NCBI GenBank assembly: GCA_045638645.1
Contig: JAZUBU010000015.1
Location: 124,001 to 188,000 of the forward strand
Length of the DNA: 64,000 nt
Source: JAGCJX01 sp045638645
GTDB lineage: Bacteria > Bacteroidota > Bacteroidia > Bacteroidales > UBA932
Reading direction: 5' to 3'
The notes under the pieces are model-generated. The model was not told the origin of the DNA. It saw only the letters and a program-made list of their open reading frames with translations, and searched no databases. Positions 57,088-64,000 of the stretch are shown one piece after another; within the stretch, counting starts at the first letter, position 1; every line of letters begins with the position of its first letter. A program made the translations under genes and the position numbers.

Positions 57088-57684
57088 ATGAAAACGATGA
57101 AGAAACTACTTTATTTGATGGTGGGTCTAGTCTTCGCAGCAGCTTGCGAGAAAGAACCCTATGAACAGGATCCGGATCACGAATACCTCGTCTATACTGA
57201 GCCGGCCGAGGATGCAGACTTTGCCTCGTTTGCAACTTTTTATCTGCCGGACAGTATCCTGGTGATGAGCAGTGCTCAGGAACCTTATTATTCCACTTCG
57301 TACTATGCGACCGCTCTTTTGGGCGAAGTCCGTGACAACTTGAAACATTGCGGTTATGCGCAGGTGACAGACCGCTCCCAGGCAGACCTGGGGGTTCGCC
57401 TGACCTACCTGGAACGCATGGACCGCTATTTCCATTATTACGACAATCCGTTCTGGTGGGCTGGATACCCCGGTTTCTGGACTCCCAGTTACCTGAGAAC
57501 CGCCAATGCACTCGTTCTGGAACTGCTGGATCTTTCCACCGCGACGGGCAGCCCGACCGTCTATCCGATTGCCTGGTCGGCCTATCTGGGTGGACCCGCC
57601 AGCTCGAGCCTTTATTACGATGTCCAACGGATGCAGGACGCCATTGACCAGGCGTTCGTCCAATCCCCTTATCTCGAACAATAA
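57088..57684 (+). CDS. DUF4136-family lipoprotein
   Basis: A 198-residue lipoprotein (LVFAAAC, Cys20). The mature part matches DUF4136: ADFASFATFYLPDSI, LGEVRDNLKHCGYAQVTDRSQADLGVRLTYLER, an aromatic HYYDNPFWWAGYPGFW region, and a final DVQRMQDAIDQAF helix. DUF4136 proteins are small outer-envelope lipoproteins with no proven role. The barrel gene follows 18 bases later and is presumably co-transcribed. No clear promoter was found between it and rmuC. Confidence 0.88.
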   Translation: MKTMKKLLYLMVGLVFAAACEKEPYEQDPDHEYLVYTEPAEDADFASFATFYLPDSILVMSSAQEPYYSTSYYATALLGEVRDNLKHCGYAQVTDRSQADLGVRLTYLERMDRYFHYYDNPFWWAGYPGFWTPSYLRTANALVLELLDLSTATGSPTVYPIAWSAYLGGPASSSLYYDVQRMQDAIDQAFVQSPYLEQ

Positions 57685-57702
57685 TCTTTTACAACGAGTA
57701 TC

Positions 57703-58314
57703 ATGAAAAAATATACATTACCCCTGTTGCTGCTGATGGGCGTGGCCCTCTCAGCTGGGGAAGCCAATGCCCAAGTAGGCAAGCGTACCTACATGAACCT
57801 GGGCTGGCAAATCAATGGAACCCTGTACAACGATTTTGTACAAAATGTTCAAGGCTACGGTATCTATCTGCAGAGTGGCTACTACCTGAATCCCTGGATC
57901 GCCATCGGTACGTTCAGCCATTTCAGCAACAACGAAACCTACCTGGAAAAACAAACCTATCCGCTGCGGGATGGAGCGGCGCTGACCACCGATGTACAAC
58001 GGAATTTGTATCAGAATGCCTTTGGCCTGTCCATGCGTATGCGTTTGTGGCCGTTGGAACTCCAGCCGTATGTGGAGGCCAAAGTGGGTGCAGAATATGC
58101 TTCGTATAGTACATATTTCTCCCATTACGTGACCCGGGAAACCGGATGGGGCTTCTATGTCTCTCCGGAAATAGGTCTGATCTACTATCCTTTCACAGGC
58201 TCAGATACAGGTTTGCATCTGGCGATGTATTACAGCTATACAACGGATACGCAGGCTACGTTCAATCCCTGTGGTTTGAACAACTGGGGCTTCAAACTGG
58301 GTATGGTCTTTTAG
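57703..58314 (+). CDS. Small outer-membrane beta-barrel protein
   Basis: A 203-residue protein with a signal peptide (MKKYTLPLLLLMGVALSAGEANAQ, cut near residue 24) and about eight predicted amphipathic strands, for example YLQSGYYLNPWIAIGTFSHFS and LRLWPLELQPYVEAKVGAEYA-like sequence. It ends GFKLGMVF, with the C-terminal Phe of barrel proteins. This is the OmpW/OmpX-size porin-like class; no ligand is evident. It pairs with the preceding DUF4136 lipoprotein gene. Confidence 0.85.
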   Translation: MKKYTLPLLLLMGVALSAGEANAQVGKRTYMNLGWQINGTLYNDFVQNVQGYGIYLQSGYYLNPWIAIGTFSHFSNNETYLEKQTYPLRDGAALTTDVQRNLYQNAFGLSMRMRLWPLELQPYVEAKVGAEYASYSTYFSHYVTRETGWGFYVSPEIGLIYYPFTGSDTGLHLAMYYSYTTDTQATFNPCGLNNWGFKLGMVF

Positions 58315-58343
58315 CCGGTGGCCGCTATTCTATGGAAATTTCT

Positions 58344-58351
58344 TACATTTG
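58344..58351 (+). promoter_or_regulatory. -7 element for galM
   Basis: TACATTTG fits TAnnTTTG, 21 bases before ATG 58373. It shows that galM is transcribed on its own. Confidence 0.6.
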
Positions 58352-58372
58352 CTAAAAATAAACAAGCTGACC

Positions 58373-59455
58373 ATGACAACAAAGGCCATTACTCGCTCGG
58401 GATTGGATCCCCACCGTTTCCGTACACAATTGCAAGGAAAAGAAACGGATTTGTACATCCTCCAGAACCAACAAGGGATGGAGGTCTGCATCACCAACTT
58501 TGGCGCACGCATCGTTTCGATCTGGGTGCCCGATCGGGAAGGAGTGTTCCGGGATGTGGTACTGGCGTTTGACAACATCGGGCAATTTGCAGACAAAGAA
58601 CACAGCCCTTCCGATTTTGGGGCGGTGATCGGTCGCTATGCCAACCGGATTGGGGAGGGTCATTTGGAAATTGATGGAAAGACCTACCAACTGCCGCAGA
58701 ATAACTTTACCCACTGTTTGCACGGGGGACCGGATGGTTGGCACTACCGGGTTTTTCAGGCGGAACAACCCGATGCACAGCACCTGGTGTTGACCTTGGA
58801 GTCTCCGGACGGTGATGCAAACTTCCCCGGTAAAGTCCATGTCCAAGTTATTTACCACCTGACAGAGGACAATGCCCTGGAAATTCATTATGCCGCGGAG
58901 AGCGATGCCAAGACGGTCATCAACTTGACCAACCACTCCTATTTCAACCTTTCCGGTGATCCGAACCGGACCATTGCGGACCATGAACTCTACCTGAACG
59001 CGGACCGTTATACCCCGACCGGAAAAACGTTCCTGCCGGTTGGACGCATCGATCCGGTAGAGGGGACTCCGATGGATTTCCGCCAGGCTCATCCGGTCGG
59101 AAACGATTTGAAGAATTTTGACTGTGAGCAGATTCTCAATGGCAATGGCTTTGACCACAACTGGTGTCTCAACACGGAAGGGGATGCCACTTGTGTAGCG
59201 GCGGCTGTGCGCTGTCCGAGCACCGGCATCGGGCTGGAGATCCTGACCACAGAACCCGGTATCCAGATCTATACGGGCAATTTCCTGGATCATTCGGCCG
59301 TCGGTAAAAAAGGGATTTCCTATGGTCCCAATACGGCCATCTGCCTGGAAACCCAGAAATATCCGGATACGCCGAACCATCCCGAGTGGCCCAGTGCGGA
59401 ACTCTCTCCGGAGCGTCCGTACCGCAGTCAGACGGTCTTCCGCTTTGTAAGATAA
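58373..59455 (+). CDS. galM: Aldose 1-epimerase (galactose mutarotase)
   Basis: A 360-residue mutarotase. Conserved stretches: NFGARIVSIWVPDR, FGAVIGRYANRIGEG (Arg-binding loop), NNFTHCLHGGPDGWHYRVF, VINLTNHSYFNLSG (catalytic His), GFDHNWCLN and IQIYTGNFLDH; the catalytic Glu lies in the C-terminal CLETQKYPDTPNHPEWPSAEL region. It lacks a signal peptide, so it works in the cytoplasm on free sugars. Start ATG 58373. A strong terminator follows the gene. Confidence 0.96.
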   Translation: MTTKAITRSGLDPHRFRTQLQGKETDLYILQNQQGMEVCITNFGARIVSIWVPDREGVFRDVVLAFDNIGQFADKEHSPSDFGAVIGRYANRIGEGHLEIDGKTYQLPQNNFTHCLHGGPDGWHYRVFQAEQPDAQHLVLTLESPDGDANFPGKVHVQVIYHLTEDNALEIHYAAESDAKTVINLTNHSYFNLSGDPNRTIADHELYLNADRYTPTGKTFLPVGRIDPVEGTPMDFRQAHPVGNDLKNFDCEQILNGNGFDHNWCLNTEGDATCVAAAVRCPSTGIGLEILTTEPGIQIYTGNFLDHSAVGKKGISYGPNTAICLETQKYPDTPNHPEWPSAELSPERPYRSQTVFRFVR

Positions 59456-59469
59456 TTCTATCCACGATG

Positions 59470-59504
59470 ACTCCCCAAAAGCTGCTGCTTCTGGGGAGTT
59501 TTTT
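59470..59504 (+). terminator. Terminator after galM
   Basis: ACTCCCC (59470-59476) pairs with GGGGAGT (59493-59499), with the inner AAAAGC/GCTTCT arms extending the stem, followed by a run of T residues. Confidence 0.85.
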
Positions 59505-59562
59505 GATGGGAAGCCGGCTTCGTTTTCTGTCACAAACAGCATCAGACTACGATTCAAGAGGT

Positions 59563-60468
59563 ATGAAAAATAGATTCTTTTACCCCTTAGTCGCCTGGTT
59601 GGCGCTGTTGTTTGCCATTTCTTGTTCTGTCTTGCACAAAACTCAGATCGAGAGCGTCGGACAGTTGTGTGAGCGCGTCGATACCCTCAGTCGGTTTCCG
59701 GAAAAGGTTCTGGAGATCCTTTCCGAAAGCCGTCGGGAGCGCAGTCTTTATTTTACAGCCACCTTGCATTCGCCCGATTTGCGGGTGAACGAGTTGAATG
59801 GAATTGCGGATTTTCAGATCCGGGAAGAAAAGGCCGTTCAGAAGTATCTCGCTTATTCGGAGGTGCTGGAACGTTATTTCCGTAATTTGAAAAGCCTTTG
59901 CGCTCCTACACGCTACGAACAATTCGGCGTGGAACTGCGAGGACTCGGCCGGCAGGTAGACTCCCTCATTCACCACTACAACCGCCTGGGCATGGGAATG
60001 GAATTGCCGGAAGGTTATGCCAAGTTGTCCGGCAAACTGCTCGGTCAGGGGGCTGAGACGTATGTGCGACGAAAACAGGCTGTGTCGGTTCGGGATTATG
60101 TTCAAATGGCGGATACCCTCGTCGGTATGTATTGTGACACCTTGGCCCGCCTTCTGTCTTCGGATCCGATGAAGGCCTGGGTGGAACACGAGAAAGCGGA
60201 ATTGGCGGATGAATATGCAACCTATCTCCAACTCTGTTCTCCCAAGTCAGGACGGGAGGAGGATCGTGCTTACCTGAAGCTGCGTCGTAAGCTGCTTGAT
60301 GCAGAGGCCTTGTTGCGTAAAGGAAAGACGGCTCTGACATCGCTGAAGAAGGCCCATCACAAGCTGGCTTTGTCATTGAACCAGCGTTCGGAAATCGATC
60401 AGGTGTACACCGAGATCGTGGAGTTCAATGCCCATGTGTCGGACCTGAAGGACCTGTTGGGCAGGTAG
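59563..60468 (+). CDS. Helical lipoprotein of unknown family
   Basis: A 301-residue predicted lipoprotein: MKNRFFYPLVAWLALLFAISC gives a lipobox at Cys21. The mature part is almost all helical, rich in Leu, Arg and Glu, with heptad-like stretches near residues 110-150 and 245-295 (LRRKLLDAEALLRKGKTALTSLKKAHHKL). No family was recognised. The long ORF back to 59386 crosses the galM terminator, so ATG 59563 is used. The gene ends against the shared terminator with the tRNA gene. Confidence 0.7.
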   Translation: MKNRFFYPLVAWLALLFAISCSVLHKTQIESVGQLCERVDTLSRFPEKVLEILSESRRERSLYFTATLHSPDLRVNELNGIADFQIREEKAVQKYLAYSEVLERYFRNLKSLCAPTRYEQFGVELRGLGRQVDSLIHHYNRLGMGMELPEGYAKLSGKLLGQGAETYVRRKQAVSVRDYVQMADTLVGMYCDTLARLLSSDPMKAWVEHEKAELADEYATYLQLCSPKSGREEDRAYLKLRRKLLDAEALLRKGKTALTSLKKAHHKLALSLNQRSEIDQVYTEIVEFNAHVSDLKDLLGR

Positions 60469-60502
60469 CTCCGGTCCTCCAGCAAAAGAAAACAGCAAAA
60501 AG

Positions 60503-60535
60503 AAAACGGCCTCACAAATTGTGAAGCCGTTTTTT
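60503..60535. terminator. Bidirectional terminator between the helical lipoprotein gene and tRNA-Lys
   Basis: AAAACGGC (60503-60510) pairs with GCCGTTTT (60526-60533), with inner TCACAA/TTGTGA arms. T-runs lie on both sides, so each strand can terminate. Confidence 0.85.
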
Positions 60536-60610
60536 GGTGGACCCTCAGGGGCTCGAACCCTGGACCCCAACATTAAGAGTGTCGTGCTCTACCAGCTGAG
60601 CTAAGAGTCC
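60535..60610 (-). tRNA. tRNA-Lys (anticodon CUU)
   Basis: A complete 76-base tRNA. Acceptor arm GGACTCT/AGGGTCC (with one G-T pair), D-arm GCTCAGCTGGTAGAGC, anticodon stem CGACA/TGTTG with loop CTCTTAA, so the anticodon is CTT (Lys), then T-arm CAGGG-TTCGAGC-CCCTG and an encoded CCA end. It has its own consensus promoter just upstream and a terminator just downstream. Confidence 0.97.
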
Positions 60611-60625
60611 ATCCTTTTGAGACAA

Positions 60626-60656
60626 CAAAGGTACAGTCTTTCCCTGAAATCGCAAA
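60626..60656 (-). promoter_or_regulatory. tRNA-Lys promoter
   Basis: On the minus strand TTTG (60653-60656), an exact 19-base spacer and TACCTTTG (60626-60633), ending 15 bases before the tRNA. It is a textbook Bacteroidota promoter, lying between the GH92 stop and the tRNA. Confidence 0.85.
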
Positions 60657-60664
60657 TATTTTTT

Positions 60665-63664
60665 TTAATTTTTTATATCAATCTCATCAATAAAGATGAA
60701 TCCTTCGCCGCCAGCACCCAGGTGCCATTCCGGGATGGTACCGAAATTCTTGGCGAATACCTTGATGTAACGGGCTTTCGGGGTGTTGCAACATTGGGTG
60801 TTGGCATCGCCTGTTGTGCAAGCTTTCCAACCCAGATCAATGACTTGCATTTCGTAATCCTTGATGTCCACTTGGTGGGTGTAGCGACCCAGGGGGGTGA
60901 AATTCACACCATCTTCCGAAATGGAGAATTCAACGTATGTCGGCATCCAGATCCAGGAACGGACATCTTGCAGGAAGCCGGCCGTGATGGCAGTGACCGG
61001 TTGTACGCTTCCGATATCCACGATGGCTTCAAAATCGGTGCGTTGGAAGCCTTGCCAGCCGCCGGTGCGCCAATTGATGCGTCCGCGAACACCATCCACC
61101 AATCCCCGGTCTCCTCCCGCATTGTATTGCGGATTGTAATTGGAAAGGATTTGGATGCTGCGGTCGCTACGGAGTTTGGTTACGGTGGTCTCGGTTACAA
61201 AGCTGCGTTTGCCTTGCGGAGATATCGCGTAAGCGCGGAGAATACAGGTTTGATCCACGACGAAGGGGCCGGTGTACCGTTTGTATTGCGGTTGCTCGCC
61301 CCGGTTCAGGATGAGGCTGTACCAGATTTCGTTCGTGGCATCGTAGGAACCGATGGATACGGAGGTCCGGTCGTCAAACATCGGGGTTTCAACCTCAAAC
61401 CAGGGATTGCCCACCAGGTTGCTTTCGATGGCGGTATGTGGACGGTTTTCTGCTTCGATTCCCAAAGTGTAGTTGGGAGTCTTGCTGAGTTGGATCCGGA
61501 AATTACCGCCGTTGAGGATGTCTTGGCTGGTCAGGAACATCCGGCTGTGGGTCTGACCATTCAAGCGCATGCTGCCGATGTACGGGAAATTCAAAATGCC
61601 TTTTGCGGTACAGTCCGGTTGGTCGCAGAGGGTGTAGTCAGCTTCCAGACGGAATTGTTTGCCATTTTCCAGGTTCAATACGACGTAGTCAAACAGCGGC
61701 GATCCCAAGACAAACTGGTCACAACCCGGGGTAACCGGATAGAAGCCCATGGCACTGAATACATACCAGGCAGACATTTGGCCACAGTCTTCGTTGCCGC
61801 AGAGACCGTCCGGAGAAGAGTCGTACAGGGTTGTCATGATTTCACGCACACGGGCCTGGGTTTTCCAGGGTTGCCCCGCATAGGTATAGAGGTAGGCGTA
61901 GTTGTGGCTGGGTTCGTTTCCATGAGCATATTGACCGATGAGTCCGGTGATATCCACTTGGGTACGACCGACGGTGCGGCTGGAAGCAGTGAACAGCTGG
62001 TCCAGTTTGTCGCAGTAGAGGCTGTCACCACCCAACAGACGGATGTGTCCGCTGATGTCGTGGGGAACGAAGAAACTGTACTGCCATGAGTTGGCTTCGG
62101 TGTAGTGGTTGTTGACTTCTGCCGGGCGGAAAGGGGTCATCCAACGTCCATCCTGGCGGGCCCGCATAAAGCCGGTGCTGGGATCAAAGACGTTCATATA
62201 GTATTGGGCATAGCCCAGGTATTCCCGGTAGTAGTCTTCGTATTGTTCGTCGCCCGTGGTGTTGTACAGGTACAGGGCCACTTGAGCGATGCACCAGTCA
62301 TCGTAAGCATATTCCAGTGTTTTGGATACGGATTCGTGTTCCAATTCTCCGAGAACCACGCCGTTCTCGTGGAAGACATCAATGCCGTATTCCTTTTCAT
62401 GCGAGTTGGCAATCATGGCTTCGAACATCCGGGCGATGTCAAAATCCGTGATGCCTTTGGCAATGGCGTCTGCGATGACGGACACTGAGTTGTAGCCGAT
62501 CATGCAGTCGGTTTCGTAGCGGGAGAGTTCCCACATGGGCAATTTACCCAATTGGTCGTACACAATCAGGAAGGTGTCCATGAAGTCCTCGGTACGTTCC
62601 CGTTCGATCAGGGCGAAGAGCGGGTGCAAGGCCCGGAAGGTGTCCCAAAGGGAGAAGACGGTGTATTCATCCGGGATACCGGCATCCGAATAGAGATTCG
62701 GACTTACGGCCGTGTGGTAAAGGGCTGTGTAGAAGGTCCGCAGGTGTTCCTGTTCCATGGAGTCCCGAACGGCAGAGGGTGTATTCTGTTTGCGGTAGCC
62801 GACTTCAATCTTGCCGAGGTAGTCGTTCCAGGCATTGCGTGTTTTTTGATGGATGCCGTCAAAGTCAAACGACTTGGACTTGGGCAGTTCGGTGTAGAGG
62901 TTGGTGCGGGCATTGTCGCAGGAATGGTTGGAGATGCCGACCTTCGCTACGAGGACATTTTTGCGCTTCAGCGGTGCAAATTCGAAAATCACTTGCGTAC
63001 TGTCCGCGTTGTAGCGTTGGGCTACAATGGGGCGGGAGAATTCCAAATGGAAATAAATGGGTTGGTCGGTGGACCAGGCTTTGGAGCGGCGCATGCCTTG
63101 TACGGTGTGATCGTCCAGCACGGTCAACTTGCTCTCAAGCAGCTCATCCCGGTGGATGAGGTCCAAAACCACCTGGGGTGTGGCATTCTTTTCAAAAGTG
63201 TAGCGGTGCAGTCCGGTGCGGGGACCTGCGGTCAGTTCCACCAGGATTTGGTAATCATCCAGGAGGACGCTGTAATAGCCCGGGGAGGCTGTTTCGTTTT
63301 CGTGGCGGAACGCCGAACTGTAGAGGTCGTTGCGGATTTCTGCGTGCTCGTAGCCGGTGACGGGCATCAGCAGGATGTCTCCGTAATCGGAACAACCGGT
63401 ACCGCTCAAGTGGGTATGACTGAAACCATAGACCAGGGTATCGGAATAGTGGTAGGCCGAGCAGCCGTCCCAACCGGTCAGACGCGTGTCCGGACTGAGT
63501 TGGACCATGCCAAAGGGAGCGACGGCTCCGGGGTAGGTGTGGCCATGGAAATCGGTGCCGACCAAGGGATTTACAAAACGGGCATAGTCGGTTTTCTTTT
63601 GGGCAAAGGTCCCGATGGAAAGGCTCAAGGCGGCCAGTATAAAAGCTAGGCGGGTGTATTTCAT
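60665..63664 (-). CDS. GH92-family alpha-mannosidase, exported, with C-terminal F5/8-type domain
   Basis: A 999-residue protein with a signal peptide (cut near FAQ, residue 21). The GH92 fold fills about residues 25-740: VNPLVGTDFHGHTYPGAVAPFGMVQLSPDT, YGFSHTHLSGTGCSDYGDILLMP, GNEPSHNYAYLY and GNEDCGQMSAWYVFSAMGFYPV, whose Glu and Asp residues match the acid/base positions of the family. A chitobiase C-terminal-like stretch (about 755-830) and a discoidin/F5-8 type C domain (about 840-999) follow, which could bind sugar. GH92 enzymes are calcium-dependent and remove alpha-mannose from N-glycans or yeast mannan. It is 11 bases downstream of the kinase-like gene. Confidence 0.94.
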   Translation of the reverse strand: MKYTRLAFILAALSLSIGTFAQKKTDYARFVNPLVGTDFHGHTYPGAVAPFGMVQLSPDTRLTGWDGCSAYHYSDTLVYGFSHTHLSGTGCSDYGDILLMPVTGYEHAEIRNDLYSSAFRHENETASPGYYSVLLDDYQILVELTAGPRTGLHRYTFEKNATPQVVLDLIHRDELLESKLTVLDDHTVQGMRRSKAWSTDQPIYFHLEFSRPIVAQRYNADSTQVIFEFAPLKRKNVLVAKVGISNHSCDNARTNLYTELPKSKSFDFDGIHQKTRNAWNDYLGKIEVGYRKQNTPSAVRDSMEQEHLRTFYTALYHTAVSPNLYSDAGIPDEYTVFSLWDTFRALHPLFALIERERTEDFMDTFLIVYDQLGKLPMWELSRYETDCMIGYNSVSVIADAIAKGITDFDIARMFEAMIANSHEKEYGIDVFHENGVVLGELEHESVSKTLEYAYDDWCIAQVALYLYNTTGDEQYEDYYREYLGYAQYYMNVFDPSTGFMRARQDGRWMTPFRPAEVNNHYTEANSWQYSFFVPHDISGHIRLLGGDSLYCDKLDQLFTASSRTVGRTQVDITGLIGQYAHGNEPSHNYAYLYTYAGQPWKTQARVREIMTTLYDSSPDGLCGNEDCGQMSAWYVFSAMGFYPVTPGCDQFVLGSPLFDYVVLNLENGKQFRLEADYTLCDQPDCTAKGILNFPYIGSMRLNGQTHSRMFLTSQDILNGGNFRIQLSKTPNYTLGIEAENRPHTAIESNLVGNPWFEVETPMFDDRTSVSIGSYDATNEIWYSLILNRGEQPQYKRYTGPFVVDQTCILRAYAISPQGKRSFVTETTVTKLRSDRSIQILSNYNPQYNAGGDRGLVDGVRGRINWRTGGWQGFQRTDFEAIVDIGSVQPVTAITAGFLQDVRSWIWMPTYVEFSISEDGVNFTPLGRYTHQVDIKDYEMQVIDLGWKACTTGDANTQCCNTPKARYIKVFAKNFGTIPEWHLGAGGEGFIFIDEIDIKN

Positions 63665-63675
63665 GGGAGGAGTGA

Positions 63676-64000
63676 TTATTGTTGTGACAGTAGGCTTTGG
63701 ATGAATGATTTCATTTCGTTTTCACAGGCTTCTACGCGAATCAGCAATTGAAGTTGAGCCCGGGAGCGTACCAGGTTGTGTTCCGGATACTGTATTTTGT
63801 AGTAGGTGTCTCCGTTGATCCAGTCGGTCAGGAACCGTACAAATTGCATGTAGGGGAAGAGTGCGGCGGCGTAGGGCAACATCTCAATTTCCAGCGGGGT
63901 CAGAAACGAACGGGCACTTTGCAGATAACCTTCGGTGAAGGCTTTGAAGATCGTCATGTCAAAATCAATTTTCTGCAGATCGGGTTCGTCTTCGGCAACC
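63676..64000 (-). CDS. APH-type phosphotransferase, probable sugar kinase (C-terminal end only)
   Basis: The last ~107 residues of a protein that continues beyond the window: VAEDEPDLQKIDFDMTIF at the edge, then AFTEGYLQSARSFLTPLE, FVRFLTDWINGDTYYKIQYPEHNLVRSRAQ and an end at QSLLSQQ. These resemble the C-terminal part of aminoglycoside-phosphotransferase-fold kinases that act on N-acetylhexosamines (NahK type). With GH92 directly downstream this suggests use of sugars from N-glycans. The catalytic part lies outside the window, so the substrate is inferred. No stop or frameshift is seen. Confidence 0.8.
   Translation of the reverse strand, partial: VAEDEPDLQKIDFDMTIFKAFTEGYLQSARSFLTPLEIEMLPYAAALFPYMQFVRFLTDWINGDTYYKIQYPEHNLVRSRAQLQLLIRVEACENEMKSFIQSLLSQQ

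Noticed and set aside
60617..62089. 490-residue plus-strand ORF, and a 365-residue one at 62552-63649
   Set aside because: Both are shadows of the GH92 gene; the first also covers the tRNA promoter.
1..64000. CRISPR array, prophage, transposon or integrative element
   Set aside because: No spaced direct repeats, integrase, transposase, terminase or conjugation gene was recognised anywhere in the window.

Overview
The window reads as chromosomal DNA of a member of the Bacteroidales (phylum Bacteroidota) with roughly even base composition. The main reasons are many copies of the phylum's -7 promoter element TAnnTTTG ahead of genes, few Shine-Dalgarno sites, and family content typical of the group: DUF4249 lipoprotein with a TonB-dependent receptor, DUF5723, FISUMP and DUF4136 envelope proteins, an Rnf complex preceded by an RseC-like protein, a GH92 mannosidase and a fucose operon. 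I cannot name the genus. No phage, insertion sequence, plasmid gene or CRISPR array was seen; the only broken gene found is a short outer-membrane-protein remnant near 17.8 kb.

Layout. 1-5.8 kb: 5'-proximal part of alaS (minus), diverging from an operon of two M23 peptidases, a MerR-like regulator, a Nif3-family protein and a zinc-ribbon coiled-coil protein. 5.9-13.1 kb: dnaB, an RseC-like protein, rnfBCDGEA and a TPR protein in one tight row. 13.1-17.8 kb: a SpoU methyltransferase (minus), glyA, rpsO and pnp. 18.1-22.5 kb: a four-gene envelope operon ending in a TonB-dependent receptor, meeting apbE tail to tail. 23.6-31.6 kb: FISUMP lipoprotein, LemA and two TPM proteins; a minus-strand group (DUF389, CapA-like, PhoH); a SPOR lipoprotein and gcvT. 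31.7-45.1 kb: M28 peptidase fused to a TonB C-terminal domain, leuS, a YitT-family protein, two AraC-type regulators, ettA, a CCA-adding-type enzyme, a PD-(D/E)XK protein, holA, folE, an ABC ATPase, a corrinoid adenosyltransferase and a DUF2795 protein. 45.2-50.4 kb: fucI-fucA-kinase-fucP on the minus strand. 50.6-60.5 kb: a 1164-residue acidic lipoprotein with a DUF5723 protein, rmuC, a DUF4136 lipoprotein with a small barrel, galM and a helical lipoprotein. 60.5-64 kb: tRNA-Lys(CUU), a GH92 mannosidase and a sugar-kinase-like phosphotransferase that runs off the end.

How the genes fit together. The fucose operon, the GH92 enzyme with its kinase-like partner, and galM suggest growth on sugars freed from host or other complex glycans. 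Rnf would couple ferredoxin and NAD to an ion gradient, and the exported ApbE flavin transferase 10 kb away is a natural candidate to load FMN onto RnfD and RnfG. Much of the rest is translation and replication housekeeping (alaS, leuS, rpsO, pnp, glyA, ettA, dnaB, holA, tRNA-Lys).

The least explained parts are the operon at 18.1-22.5 kb, the giant lipoprotein/DUF5723 pair at 50.6-55.6 kb, the tandem AraC genes behind an 18-bp perfect palindrome, and the M28-TonB_C fusion. I did not find a clearly new defence or mobile system. All functional statements rest on reading motifs by eye, without database searches.
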